DNA of 64,000 nt from Branchiostoma floridae (GCF_000003815.2 NC_049996.1:15760427-15824426); one strand, 5' to 3'. Counted from the first letter of the stretch, positions 18,970 to 30,378 are shown. A program made the numbers and translations. The notes: generated by a model from the letters alone, not told the origin.

Positions 18970-21918
18970 TTAGTTACCAGTCAAAGTCATGTATCCGGGC
19001 ACACTACTACTGCCCGCTCGATGTGATCTGATGTTAGTACGACGGCCACGTGCAGGTATCTGGTAGTTCTGTGGGTCTCTCCAGACTTGAGGGGCTGTAT
19101 CGTAGGATGGATGTTGGCCGCCCAGCCTGGTTGATGAAGGAAGGACCACCTCAGCTGCAGCGGTGTTAAATGATACTGAGTAGTCCCTGTCGTTTTGAGG
19201 CACCTGGTGTGTCGAAGGGTAAGATAGGGGTTTCCTGCTATATCTGTGGTTACAAACTAAACCCATGTATCGGTGGCCACTGTTGTCTGTGTGGGACAAG
19301 TCGCGTGATCTGATGTTAGTGTTACGTCCACGTGCAGGTATCTGGTAGTTCTGTGGGTCTCTCCGGACTTGAGGGGCTGTATCGTAGGATGGATGTTGGC
19401 CGCCCAGCCTGGTTGATGAAGGAAGGACCACCTCAGCTGCAGCAGTGTTAAATCTTACAGAGTAGTCCCTGTCGTCTTGAGGCACTCGGAGTGTCAGAGG
19501 GTAAGATAATCTATTGTTACCAATCAAACCCATGTATCGGTGACCACTGTTGTCTGTTTGGAGCATGCCGTGTGATCTGATGTTATTCTGACGACCACGT
19601 GCAGGTATCTGGTAGTTCTGTGGGTCTCGCCAGACTTGAGGGGCTGTATCGTAGGATGGATGTTGGCCGCCCAGCCTGGTTGATGAAGGAAGGACCACCT
19701 CAGCTGCAGCGGTACTAAGTCTTACAGAGTAGTCCACGTTGTCTTGAGGGTAAGATAGTCTGTGGTTACCAACTAAACCCATGTATCGTTGGCCACTGTT
19801 GTCGTGAGATCTGATGTTAGTCTGACGACCACGTGCAGGTATCTGGTAATTCTGTGGGTCTCTCCAGACTTGAGGGGCTGTATCGTAGGATGGATGTTTG
19901 CCGCCCAGCCTGGTTGATGAAGGAAGGACCACCTCAGCTTGAGGCACCCGACGTCTCGGAGGGTATGTGCTGTAGCGGTTGTAGTACTCATCTGGAATTT
20001 CCCAGTAAGAATGTTCTGCCCCTGGTCTTGTGTTGTAGTAGTTGAAGTACTGGTCAGGAATCTGATTATAGTTATTAGCAGTCTGTCGCGTCGTCGAAGC
20101 CGAAGTGTTTTGCCGGTCGAAGTACTCGTCGGGGATTTCGCTGTATTGGGGATCATCACCTGAAGATGAAGACTGCTGTGCAGTCCTATCGGGTGCAGTG
20201 CCTTGGGCTCCTCCTAGGTGGCCTCGTGAACAACAGTGCTGTCTTCTGACAACATACGTCACAAACAGTGCTACCAGTACTACCGCTACTATCGTTATCA
20301 TTGTGATGATCGCTCGACGTGGGGATTTCTCCTTCACAGTTCCTTCTGTACTGGCATCTGTCTGGTCCAGGGTTAACTTTGTTGTTTGGTGCTCAGGTCC
20401 TCTTGTGGTCAGAGGCATCCCCTCTCCCGTACCATCAGGAGTGCAGGACACGGTCCTTGTGGCCTGGGTGTTTTCTGCACACACAGTGTCATCAGGAGTG
20501 CTGGACAATGGTGTCGCGAAGACGTGTTGGTATGTCTCCTCCCAGGTGTTGACCAAACATGTTACATTCGTCATTTCTTCATGACCAAAGGCACTCATGT
20601 GGTTACTGTATCTATCAGCATACAGCTTGGTGTTGTTGTCGTCAGATATGGCATTAGATAGAACTATTGCAACAATTTGGGGATTGCAGGACCTGTCTAC
20701 ACCCATGGGAACAATCTGCAGAGTAATGTCTCCCCGCAACGCTACTTTTACAGTGGACACATCTTCCCAAGCCCGTTTGCACAAGTTGTCGATGTTTTTA
20801 GCATGTTTGTCTGATTTTGTGTGAACTGATATGATAACCAGTGGCAGGTTATACTTAGTTTGATTTGCTGCTTTTCGTCCAGCAAGAAGATTTAGATAAG
20901 TACATTGACTAAGTGGTTCCGCAGTTGGCCGAGCGGCCTGTGTGCGGATGTCATGTTGCATCTGGACATGATAAAATGGCCTCAGTTGGTTAAGCTCAGT
21001 GATACAGAAAAGCACTTCGTTAACCCTGACTGCAACGCGCTGGCCTCTATACATAGGATAACGATACTTCAATTTCCAGTTCATTACCAAATTAATAGAA
21101 TCATCGAGAGCAAGCAACCTATTCCCACCCAGTGACAATGTTTCTAGTCTGTTGAGCCCCTCTACAGTTTCCCTTGACAAACACGTCAACATATTCCTGC
21201 TCAAGTCTAGGTTTGATAGCAATGACAGTGACTTGAATGCCTGTGGGGGAATGGTTTCAATAGAATTAGATCTCAAGGAAAGGCTGTTTAAAACTTTCAG
21301 ATTGTAAAACCAAGATGACTGGATAACCTGCAAATAGTTGTTGTCAAGGTTCAATATGCCCAGGTAAGAGACATTTTGGAAGCATTTTGAATCCATATTA
21401 CTTATGCGGTTATGTGACAATGACAGGGTCCGGAACAGCGCGGGAGACTTTAAACCGTCAAACCAGGCTCCCTTGACGTGAGTTAAGTTGTTGAAGTCAA
21501 GCTGCAAGAATGCCAATTTAGGAAACTCTGCCAAAATCCCCTGTTCCAAATCTGTGATTCCACATTGAATGAGAGCAAGGTCGTATGTTTCCGATTGCTG
21601 TGGTGGTCGTAGTTTCTGAACTGACAGAATCCCAAACGAGAACCCCCGAACGGCTACACTGCCCTTGTTAGGAAGACATGGTGAGGTTGGCTGGGAGGAG
21701 TTCTTTACGTTTAGCACTGGCTGTTGCTGTAGCTGCGCGGGGCATAGTATACAGGCGTCATACTGAGGGCTGGGTCGATGATTAATTGGTTTACTATTGG
21801 GAATACAGGATGACCAGGAGTTTGTGTTCTTGCACCCAGGAAAACATGCAGGCTCTAAACTTGCACAACTCACAAGGATAGTGAAAACAACTACCACCTG
21901 CTGTACTACATGTGACAT
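18970..21918 (-). CDS. LRR transmembrane receptor-like protein with tandem tyrosine-rich cytoplasmic repeats
   Basis: A 982-residue frame in one exon. Residues 1-20 form a signal peptide. A cysteine-bearing N-terminal region (25-81) precedes about six LRRs (112-275; LxxLxLxxNxL pattern, e.g. LGILNLDNNYLQVI). An extracellular region with Cys pairs and a Thr/Ser-rich stalk (466-530) leads to a hydrophobic membrane segment at 536-557 and then RRQHCC. The tail holds three tyrosine motifs: YSEIPDEYF (592-600), YNQIPDQYF (617-625) and YWEIPDEYY (638-646). Four tandem repeats follow (661-738, 739-827, 828-921, 922-982), each with AEVVLPSSTRLGG, YDTAPQV, DPQNYQIPARGR and RYMGL or a variant. YQIP fits the YxxP pattern bound by Crk-type SH2 domains. 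No TIR, kinase or death domain is seen. Amphioxus has many lineage-expanded LRR receptors. I infer a surface receptor or adhesion protein signalling by tyrosine phosphorylation; ligand unknown. Confidence 0.88.
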   Translation of the reverse strand: MSHVVQQVVVVFTILVSCASLEPACFPGCKNTNSWSSCIPNSKPINHRPSPQYDACILCPAQLQQQPVLNVKNSSQPTSPCLPNKGSVAVRGFSFGILSVQKLRPPQQSETYDLALIQCGITDLEQGILAEFPKLAFLQLDFNNLTHVKGAWFDGLKSPALFRTLSLSHNRISNMDSKCFQNVSYLGILNLDNNYLQVIQSSWFYNLKVLNSLSLRSNSIETIPPQAFKSLSLLSNLDLSRNMLTCLSRETVEGLNRLETLSLGGNRLLALDDSINLVMNWKLKYRYPMYRGQRVAVRVNEVLFCITELNQLRPFYHVQMQHDIRTQAARPTAEPLSQCTYLNLLAGRKAANQTKYNLPLVIISVHTKSDKHAKNIDNLCKRAWEDVSTVKVALRGDITLQIVPMGVDRSCNPQIVAIVLSNAISDDNNTKLYADRYSNHMSAFGHEEMTNVTCLVNTWEETYQHVFATPLSSTPDDTVCAENTQATRTVSCTPDGTGEGMPLTTRGPEHQTTKLTLDQTDASTEGTVKEKSPRRAIITMITIVAVVLVALFVTYVVRRQHCCSRGHLGGAQGTAPDRTAQQSSSSGDDPQYSEIPDEYFDRQNTSASTTRQTANNYNQIPDQYFNYYNTRPGAEHSYWEIPDEYYNRYSTYPPRRRVPQAEVVLPSSTRLGGKHPSYDTAPQVWRDPQNYQIPARGRQTNIRSHDNSGQRYMGLVGNHRLSYPQDNVDYSVRLSTAAAEVVLPSSTRLGGQHPSYDTAPQVWRDPQNYQIPARGRQNNIRSHGMLQTDNSGHRYMGLIGNNRLSYPLTLRVPQDDRDYSVRFNTAAAEVVLPSSTRLGGQHPSYDTAPQVRRDPQNYQIPARGRNTNIRSRDLSHTDNSGHRYMGLVCNHRYSRKPLSYPSTHQVPQNDRDYSVSFNTAAAEVVLPSSTRLGGQHPSYDTAPQVWRDPQNYQIPARGRRTNIRSHRAGSSSVPGYMTLTGN
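19056..19938 (-). repeat. Near-identical ~120-bp DNA repeats inside the LRR tail
   Basis: The segments encoding AEVVLPSSTR to IPARGR (near 19056, 19340, 19606 and 19840 to 19938) are almost identical at DNA level, synonymous sites included, while the linkers between them vary in length and sequence. That pattern points to recent duplication or gene conversion restricted to the tyrosine-bearing block. Confidence 0.8.
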
Positions 21919-22033
21919 GCTAGATATGAAACTATATAACAGCTAAGTTACTTCTAAACGGTCTGTGCCGCTGTCTGCTGCAGGGTTGTTATCCCCTAGT
22001 CGGGGAGGGCGAACAACCAGCCGGCTGGCTCAC
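21919..22033 (-). other. Likely 5' UTR exon segment of the LRR gene
   Basis: An acceptor-like TTATTTTTCAG|GTGAG on the minus strand ends at 22034, so the exon would start at 22033 and run into the start codon at 21918. Confidence 0.35.
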
Positions 22034-23326
22034 CTGAAAAATAAAGCAAGCGTATTATGATTATTTTTACCTTGTAAATGTATTGACATAAATGATAAAA
22101 TATAACAAAAATCATGTCGATCCCTCAACCCCTTCATGAGTTATTCTGTTTCAAGGTCGGCTCATGAAATTCCAAATCGGGGCCATTCCAACAAAAACGC
22201 CAGGTGCCCAAACCTATAGCTACACCACTTATTTTCACAACTTCTTTATTTAAAAGTACATAAAATAAGTACATGAAATAATACAGCTACCATGTAAAAT
22301 TGACATTTGTTTAGTATCATTAGCAAGAGTGTTGAAATCAACCGTAAATGTCCTAGTATCTCAGAAAACAAGATCTATTTACCTAGCCTGGGTCCCATCC
22401 GATTACTATCGGGCCCGCCCTTAAGTGATCAGATGGCATCCAGGCGAATAATTGATAATTAATTACCAAATAAAAATCATAACCATAGTCCAGAAATTTC
22501 CGCAGCAGTACCATAAAAAACACACTAGAAAGCCATTATCGAACTTGACCTTTTTTCTGACCCCTTACCAAACCAGCGGTGTCAGCTGGATGGAAAAGAG
22601 AAGAATTTGGCCAAATGGGGACAAATAAGTTGCCATGGGATTTAAGTCTTTTGCAGTCTATCCCGCTATCCGCCGGCCGGCCAGTTCACTCCTAGGCCAA
22701 TTACATGTAACTCATACTAGGCTTTTATTCCTAATTTGACCAAATTCCCCTATTAATATTCTGGTAGAGACTAATAGACATATACATATATTGGAAAAGG
22801 CTCTAGTTGCGTGATAAGAACGATTTGATATGGATGACATCTACATATACACACATACATAGTCATACTTTTATTGAGTTGTATCATTAACAAAGTGTGA
22901 TCTATCATTCACCATTACAATTAGGTCCCTATCACATAGCCCAGTCTCTGATTCAATAATTTCTTAAACAAAGGTATGGACGGCTTCCAGGAACCCCAAA
23001 CTTGGCGCCTTCGCGCGCAAGCATGCGAATGATAAAAATTAACTTCAGTATGAAATCTAAATGATTAAACAAATTACTAAACACACATAGTATGGTCTAC
23101 CGAACGATAGATTCTTCAGCTTTGTTCTTTCACAACTTGTTTGAGACTGGCATTCTACAACATTAGCATCCGTTTTCCGATATACTTCCTATTATCGGCA
23201 CATATTTGCTCATTTTGCAACTGCTTTGTAAGATTTACAAATTTGGGGTAACGGACGAAAATCAATTGGTGCATGGACGTCATCAAAAGAAACGAATCCA
23301 CATAGCCTTTGATGCACACAAGCATT
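22034..23326. other. Noncoding stretch, nothing firm
   Basis: AT-rich. A GCCTGG..CCATCCGAT / ATGGCATCCAGGC inverted pair near 22386-22445 hints at a small element remnant. No gene supported. Confidence 0.4.
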
Positions 23327-23885
23327 GTAACACTACGACCTGAGGCTTTTGAACGGCGAATTGGAATTCATGTTATTCAAAAATCTCCTTGTCGCATAAC
23401 CCATGAAATAGAATGCAGAATGCATAATGGGATCAACATAAAACTAAATCTAGAAAAAACTCCTCAGTTTGGATACTTACTTTTACTTGAATACAAATGA
23501 TTAAATCACTAAAGTCAAATTTCAAAACTGGGGTCCGGCCAGGATGTTTACGGAAACAAGAGTAAAAGCGCTTATCCAGGAATATGTACAAATTATGCAA
23601 ACTATAAACAAACTATAGCAATACGACCAGTCTTTTGGACGGCGAATTGGAATTCATGTTATTAAAAAATCTACTTGCATATGAATCACCCGTGAAATAA
23701 AATCTACAATACACCAGGGCAATGTGGGATCAACATGGAACTAGACAAATTGGATCGTTACTTTTACTTCAATACAAATGATTTAAACACCCCAACTACA
23801 TGTAATTCTAAAGGACCAACCGGAATGTTAACGGAAACAAGAATGAAAGTGTTTATCCAGGAATATGCACAAATTATGCAGATGG
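23327..23885. repeat. Two-copy tandem duplication, ~285-bp unit
   Basis: CGGCGAATTGGAATTCATGT recurs at 23354 and 23641, and CGGAAACAAGA..TTATCCAGGAATATG..CAAATTATGCA near 23551 and 23832. Diverged copies, noncoding. Confidence 0.7.
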
Positions 23886-24435
23886 TTATTTTTCTTTACG
23901 TTCTGTGTTTTGTTGTCTTTTATATCGGGATTTTCGTTCCGGAAAGCTGCCCGATAGGCCCGGATTGGAAATGTGACCGTACCATAACAAGGCGACTCAA
24001 CCGACAGACAGATTGACCGATTGCTGTAAAGATCTTTAACGTTAAATGTTAAAATATTTAACGTTACCTCGAATACATACACCCATTAAACTGCAGGAAT
24101 TTGATTTGCGACGACAATGTACATTGTACACTATGTAACCCAAGCGACAGACACGCAGACAGACAGACTGTTGTAAAGATCTTGTAAAATATGTATATTA
24201 CACTGTAGAGTTTTGTGGCGATAGTAGTGAGTAGACAAAAAGGCCGACTGGAAACATAGGCTGTTACTATGGTTACACACCCCTTCCACTTAAGACAGCG
24301 ACCGAATTGCGACCGCTGAATGACTAAAGATGTTAGAAATCCTTCAAAGAATTTCATTGATAAAGAACGAATTTTATTTTGTTTCGCTGCAACTCCCGAA
24401 GACTGCGAAGGAGGCAAAGTGAGAAGAGTTCTTAC

Positions 24436-24545
24436 CGCGTACCGGCTAAGGCGGTCGCCCCTCCCGTCCACCACGGCCTTGTGCGGCGAGGGTGCTGCGT
24501 CTCGACTGGAACAGCCCGGAAAATGGCCAGCAGTCCCTGGAAATA
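24436..24545 (-). other. GC-rich candidate first exon on the minus strand
   Basis: A GC-rich block ends in GCG|GTAAGA, a good donor, at 24434-24436. Its position suits a noncoding first exon of the LRR gene 2.4 kb downstream, but nothing proves the link. Confidence 0.25.
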
Positions 24546-25444
24546 AACAAGGATACAAAAATTAGTTCGCACCATCAGCCTTACGTGCCATGAAATTGCG
24601 CTGTATGGAGATACATTTATTGACTTGATGGATACAAAAAGTAGTTCGCACTTTTAGCCTCACGTGTCAAGAAAAAGCTTAAGGGTTATATGGAGATACA
24701 TTTCTTCACATTAAGTTGAGTATTTTGGAATTGCATTTTCACGATAGGTTAAACGTTAACAAATTGATGGATATTATAATAGAAAAACGGTACAGAAGAA
24801 ACTTTTCGCTTTACTTTGTAATGCTACTAACGAAGACCTTGATTGCACACATTCACATATACATATTCTTACATACATACTTGGTTAAGTGTAGGTCGCA
24901 ACAAAAAGCATAGTTTACGGATACATGATGTATATACAATGTTAAGTCTATGCCCAATGCCCAAGTCTACTTGTGAATTCGACTTCTTCTCGCTTCTTTA
25001 TCAAGCTCAAAAGGAGCCTGTATGTTTGCATCATTGCAGATGATATGCCGCTTATTCAAATAATACCAATCATACTAATACTACAACGTAAAGAAGAAAA
25101 AAGCCTCGAAAGTTACATGATTGTGATCCACATACGAGTAGCATTACTGTAATCTCAAACCGATACAAAGCTTCATGAGCGCTTCTTTGTGATGGCGAAA
25201 ATGTAAGCAAATATATGTTCAAATCAAAGATTTGTCTAAATTCATTACAAATATGACTTGCCTGTCTCACTTAGGCGTAAGAAGTAGGTACACATATGTT
25301 CTATCAGTTTCTCAAGTTTAGTTTTCTCGTTGCTGCATAAACTACATTCTACAACAAAACACGGTTCATTTTCTATTCTATCTGTGTTACAGTATCGACA
25401 TATCCGTTGTTAAAAGTGATACTTTAAACGCATCTACTCTCCAA
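24546..25444. other. Noncoding stretch, nothing recognised
   Basis: AT-rich. A short direct repeat (GATACAAAAA.TAGTTCGCAC..CA.CCT..CGTG near 24552 and 24630) is the only structure noticed. Confidence 0.4.
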
Positions 25445-25597
25445 GCAGAGGTTCGGCTCGGGCTGTTTTGACGTTGGTTCATATATCTGACAGCGTTCGG
25501 CCGGTGGACATGAAGTAAAATATCAAACGGTACAAAATAGAAAGCCTGATAAAAAACGCCTTAAAACACTACAAAAACAGCCGGAATGGAACCTCTG
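25445..25597. mobile_element. MITE-like element with GCAGAGGTTCGG ends, copy 2
   Basis: Starts GCAGAGGTTCGGCTCGGGCTG and ends CAGCCGGAATGGAACCTCTG; the arms pair over about 30 bp with mismatches. Same family as 17016-17192. Confidence 0.7.
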
Positions 25598-25786
25598 AGT
25601 ATGAAGTAGTTCTCATCGTGTCCGGTGGAGAGACTTACCGGTGGATCAGGCGGCGGCGGTTGTTTGTTCTCATGGCTGCATCTTGCGTTCCTCAGATCAC
25701 AAAAAGGACAGATGTCGTCTCTGCACTTTCCTGTTTCTGGTCTGTTCCTCAGAACAAAGAGCACTCCTTTTCATCTCCCTCGGTCC

Positions 25787-25800
25787 GTACCCATGGCAAC
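25787..25800. promoter_or_regulatory. X-box-like palindrome
   Basis: GTACCCATGGCAAC matches the RFX palindrome at 12 of 14 positions. It lies in a GC-richer patch (25600-25850) with no confident gene, so function is uncertain. Confidence 0.25.
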
Positions 25801-26127
25801 GCTACAGACGTCAGCCCTACGGTATGCTATGTCGCAAATGGGGTGGCGGAAAGTTGAAACATTCAAATGAAATTTTTTGCTACCTTCATTAGCAGTTAGA
25901 CGGCTCTGTGTCCACCTTTCCATGGAAATTTGTAACGGATCTCAAAGGATTGACGGATGGAAAGAAAATGCAGAAAGAGTCTGAAAAACACATTTCCGTT
26001 TAACGTACGATAGTGCAATAGAAATAATATTAAATGGAAAAGCTAATATTTTCTGACTTCATCAACTTGCTTATTGTAAGTGGAGAATAAAGGAAAAGGT
26101 GGAGAAAGATGGGGAAAGATAGATAGC

Positions 26128-26128
26128 C

Positions 26129-26164
<36 letters not shown>

Positions 26165-26203
26165 TACATGAGGCAGAAAAAGCGCACACGTAAACATGCA
26201 GCC

Positions 26204-26265
<62 letters not shown>
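26128..26265. repeat. (GA)n microsatellites
   Basis: Two GA tracts, 26128-26164 (interrupted once) and 26207-26265, separated by about 42 bases of unique sequence. Confidence 0.95.
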
Positions 26266-26268
<3 letters not shown>

Positions 26269-27059
26269 AAGAGCAAACGAAAACAAACAGCATTTGAGAG
26301 AGATACGGAGACACGCCATCCTTCTTCATAGTTTTATTTCCTATTCATGCAGCAGCCCGATACAACTCCTTACAACGCCTTGTTATTTCAAACCTTTTTC
26401 ACATCCATGTTAGTTTTGGTGTTGTTATTTATTCAGCTGTTTCATTCAATTCTGGCTATCCCTATTCCAACTATTGAATGTAATCATGCTATTCAAAAAT
26501 ACAATTGAAAAATACCATAAACTGGAGCGCACACAATTACCGGCCACAAAGTGATATACACGGCGTAAAGATCAAACAACTTCATTTTGAGCTGGAATGT
26601 TTTTCTATTTCATATCCCCTTTTTATGTGCAGTGTTCAGACTTAATTGTCTGTGTTTCAGATTGTGAAAATGGTGAATAAACAGGCCTGAGAAAAGGAAA
26701 CGCACATTTACTTTGAAACTGTTAAAAACGGAAGTCTTAGTGTCCATTCGTTTGGTCAAAGCGTCCTGTACTTTTCTGTGTTGTTTGATACGGGGTTTCC
26801 ATTCGTTACAGAGAGTGAGAATGAAAGTAAAAGTCATCACAAGACTTTTCACGATACTGCATCAAAATTTGGTATAGATGCCTCGGAACTGTAAGAGCCG
26901 ATTTCTTTCGAGACGTAAAGAAAATAGTTCAAGAAGAGGTGATGGGATGACAACATGTCACATCCCGAAGCGGCTGTTCCGTCTACATGTCACCTCCCCA
27001 CGGACAGTCTAGCTTGCTGTTTTTGTGTACATGTGAATAAACAATACGTCACGCTTTCA
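26266..27059. other. Noncoding stretch, nothing recognised
   Basis: AT-rich unique sequence. No gene or repeat is supported. A CACATCCCGAAGCGGCTG / CACCTCCCC patch near 26960 is unremarkable. Confidence 0.4.
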
Positions 27060-27962
27060 TGGACTCCTTCTCCAATGCTTTGGAATCGTAAAACGTAATA
27101 ATGATAACATTCTTGCCCGAGGACTCATTGTAAGTGACCGAAAACTAACAGATATGACAGACAAACAAAGGTAAACACCCTTATAGAGGGTGTACAGCGT
27201 CGTGCATCTAAGTATATACTGGGTGCTGGTCATGAACATCCTGACTACAAATCCAGGTTGACGTCTCTGGGTATGCTACCACTCTCATATAGGAGAGAAG
27301 CTGCCGACGTTCTACTCTTTGTAAAGTCTATTGGGAACATATATGACTCAGACATAGTGAAATATGTTTCTTTCTCATCTAGAGGGACTAGAAGCTTTAG
27401 GGCCAACATGGCAACACCTTTTAGGTCTAAAACTCAACAGTATGCCACCTCATACATCCCAAGACTCATTAGTATTTGGAATGGGCTGGATGGGAACCTT
27501 AGAGCCATGGGCCGCTATGTCTCTCAGTCATCACACATAACTACATTTAAACGACAGTTGTTAAAATACCTACACAACCGATTCACACACCTTTATAATA
27601 CAGACACCCCATGTACCTGGACGTCGTTCTGCTCCTGTTCGACGTGCTTCGCAACAAGAGCACGTTAACCGTTCAACTTTGTATATAAACATTGTGCATT
27701 TTGTATATAAGTTATATTTTGTTTCCGATTATCACTGTGCATACCATTTTTGATTATTCTTATTATTTACTTGAATGTGTATTGTATATAAGTTATTGTT
27801 TGTTTCCGATTATTCCTGTATATACCATTGTTGACTCTTATTATTTACTTGTATTGTGTACTTTGTTTCGGGGAGACAACTTGCAGAGGTGGTATCACCT
27901 GTTTTGTCTCCCCACCATTTTTATATGGGAAGTGTAATAAACAAATAAACAAATAAACAAAC
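27060..27962 (+). mobile_element. 5'-truncated non-LTR retrotransposon (LINE) 3' end
   Basis: From about 27180 an open frame reads GVQRRASKYILGAGHEH..SLGMLPLSYRREAADVLLF..FRANMATPFRSKTQQYATSY..RLISIWNGLDGNLR..TFKRQLLKYL and stops at 27668. This is the region after the reverse transcriptase fingers and palm in many LINE ORF2 proteins. The 3' UTR ends in a strong hairpin (27870-27913) and an (AAATAAAC)n-type tail (27936-27962). The catalytic core is missing, so the copy is dead on arrival. Clade (CR1-, jockey- or I-like) not resolved. Confidence 0.85.
27870..27913 (+). other. Terminal hairpin of the LINE 3' UTR
   Basis: GGGGAGACAA (27870-27879) pairs perfectly with TTGTCTCCCC (27904-27913). 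An inner AGGTG/CACCT stem closes a GTAT loop. Such 3' stem-loops serve in several LINE clades as the recognition site for the element's own reverse transcriptase. Confidence 0.75.
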
Positions 27963-28673
27963 TGTTCACTAAGCGATTATGGCTAACTGTATGCTATTAG
28001 TATAGCTACTCTTGTCTAAAAGCTTACTCTAGAATGGTTATGGTTTTATGGACAATAAACAGTCACTGTTAAATATGCCGATTTCAAAAGTTACACAGAC
28101 AATCAAATACATGCCATAAAAATCTTTATTTGATTTTAGATACTAGTATTCTTTCCCATTTTCGCTTGTAAGATTTGCATTTCTATTTCCTGGCCTTTTC
28201 GTCGCTACAACAATCTTGTTTCGGGGTTTAAAACTAACAGTAACAAACACATGTCTACAAAACTTATGAGCGTCCCTTCCCCAAAGTGTTTACTGAAATA
28301 TCCCCTACAAGACGGTGATGGCGGCGGGCGCACCTGTTGTCTAGAAATGGAGTGTCCCGTTTCTGTCAGGGGGGCAATGAGAGCGACCGAGGGAGGTATC
28401 TTTGAATCGTCTGTTTTACCCTTTGGATCAACAAACTTTTGAGTTTCGTCTAAATTGTACAATCTTGGGTGCATGTTACAAATACATATGTTTGTATCAA
28501 TCATTTAAGAAGACACCACAAAATAAGAAAATAGAAAATATTTCCGTGTTTCATTCCACCCGGACAACGAAATGGTACGTCCCTCACTATCACCACCAAT
28601 CACGTTCAAGTTCGGATGAGAGAATTTTTCATACAAACTTTTGGCGCCACTGCACTTTGAGAGGAGAGCGAAC

Positions 28674-28697
28674 ATGGGGAGTCCCGTTAGAACTGAG
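28674..28697 (+). other. Candidate first exon with strong donor
   Basis: Exon-like sequence ends GAACTGAG|GTAAGA at 28697. Upstream are CCAATCA near 28598 and TTTGGCGCC near 28650, promoter-like elements. An ATG at 28674 opens only a very short frame when joined to 30379-30462, so the transcript may be noncoding at this end. Confidence 0.4.
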
Positions 28698-28924
28698 GTA
28701 AGAATTTTCCATGTTTTTATGGGAAAATACTAAGTTTTATCCAAGTTTTACTTTGTGTAGTCTCTGTAGAACATGTTGCCATTTGTCCTGATTGACTTCC
28801 AAGATATTTCATACGCATTTTCTCTCAAAATTTCTAGATATGTGAAGTACGATAAGGTATAGGCTGGGATTGCGTAAGTCAACATATACAAAACACGTAC
28901 GACATTTTTCTGTAATCTCCTGTA

Positions 28925-30330
28925 AACTGCATAGTTTTCCTCAAGTTTACCTCAGAATTTTCAGACAAAATGTTCCGACATAGAATTTTTTCACTTTTAG
29001 CCTTCTTTCATCGGGGAAAATTTCAGAAAAATTGTTCAACGCCCCTCCGTAGCTTGGACCCGGGGTAGCATTGAACATGGCCCCGGTTGCAATGTTATGC
29101 AATACCCTACCATGACGCTGTCGATGTGAGATCGAAAAGTCATTGAAAATTGTTGATTTTTCCTCACGTTTACCTCAGAATTTTCAGAAAAAATGTTCAG
29201 ACATGTCGTAGTGTCACCTTTAGCCTTTTTAATCCGTGGAAAATTAAGTAAAAAATTGGTAGCGGCCTTGTGTAGCTTGACCCTAGGATAGCATTGAACA
29301 TGGCCCCGCTTGTTATGTTAGGCAATGCCCGTATCTGACGCAGTCGGTCTCAGTCCGAAAAGTCAAAGGAAACTGTTTGGTTTTTCCTCAAGTTTACCTC
29401 AGAATGTTTAGAAAAAAATGTTCAGACATGTGCTAGTGTAACTTTTGCCTCTTTTTATCCGCAAAAAGTTGATAAAAATTTTTCGGCCATAGCGGCATAG
29501 CGGCCCTTTCGTAATTGGGCCCGGGGACAGGGGACATAGACCCGAGCGTAATATTGGTAGTACCCGGTACGGATCCCGTGACTAGCTGAAGTTGCCAATT
29601 AAACGCATTTCTAGTATTTTTTTACATTGTTGTAGATATTCACGTCTGTATTCTTTAATTTGGTTGTTTTTGCTCATGGAGATTGTCAATTTGTACCACG
29701 GGACGACATTACCTCACCGTCTGACGGAGCTGTCAATCATCCTAGATGTACTGTAGGAACTGAAGATAGTTGTTACGTGACAATTTTGTCAAAAGTAAAT
29801 TTTTCTCACAAGTTTACCTCAAAATTGTTGCCAAAAATATCCCCACAAATAGTAGTACAGCTTTTGACTATGTCTTTTTTTAAATTTTTTGCGGAAAATC
29901 CGGTTTACCGGGTTCAACTTCTGCGTCGGCCGGCCATAACAGGTGGCACGGGCCCGCCCGGGTTTTGACATCGCCCGATACATGACCCACGAAGTAGATG
30001 TTACGTCAGAATTTGCACTAAAATAATGTTCTTTCGCACGTTTTCCTCAGAATTGTCGCGAAAAATATTCTGGAAACTAGTAGTACGGATTTTAATTGCA
30101 TTGTTCTTGAAATTTACGGAGAATTCGTTCACCGGGTTCACCTAGTGCGTTGGCCGACCATAACAAGTGGCATGTCTCGCCCGGATTTTGACACCGCCCG
30201 AGTAACGTTACAGGGCGGGAGTGGTAGTTAGATGTTACGTCAGAATTTGCACGGAAAACAATGTTATTCCTCAAATGTTCATCAAAATTGTCAAGAATAT
30301 ATCCGTACACCTTGTAGTGTAACTTTAAGA
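28925..30330. repeat. Decayed ~230-bp tandem array, six units
   Basis: TTTACCTCAGAATTTTCAGA and derivatives start near 28948, 29171, 29394, 29810, 30043 and 30268. Early units also share TAGCATTGAACATGGCCCCG and CAATGCC.. blocks; late units share TTACGTCAGAATTTGCAC and CCGGGTTCA. The array lies between the exon-like segments at 28.7 and 30.4 kb. Confidence 0.8.
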
Positions 30331-30378
30331 ATTGCCACTTAAATATTCTGACACCTGTTGCTCACTTCTCACTTCCAG

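Noticed and set aside
26043-26413. Frames rich in Ser-Leu or Arg-Glu repeats.
   Set aside because: They are translations of the (GA)n microsatellite.
28205-28504. A 99-codon minus-strand frame with an acceptor-like TACAATTTAG and a PPPSPS-rich segment, perhaps a last coding exon.
   Set aside because: No partner exon or poly(A) signal was found, and no family resemblance. The evidence is one weak acceptor and an open frame of unremarkable length.
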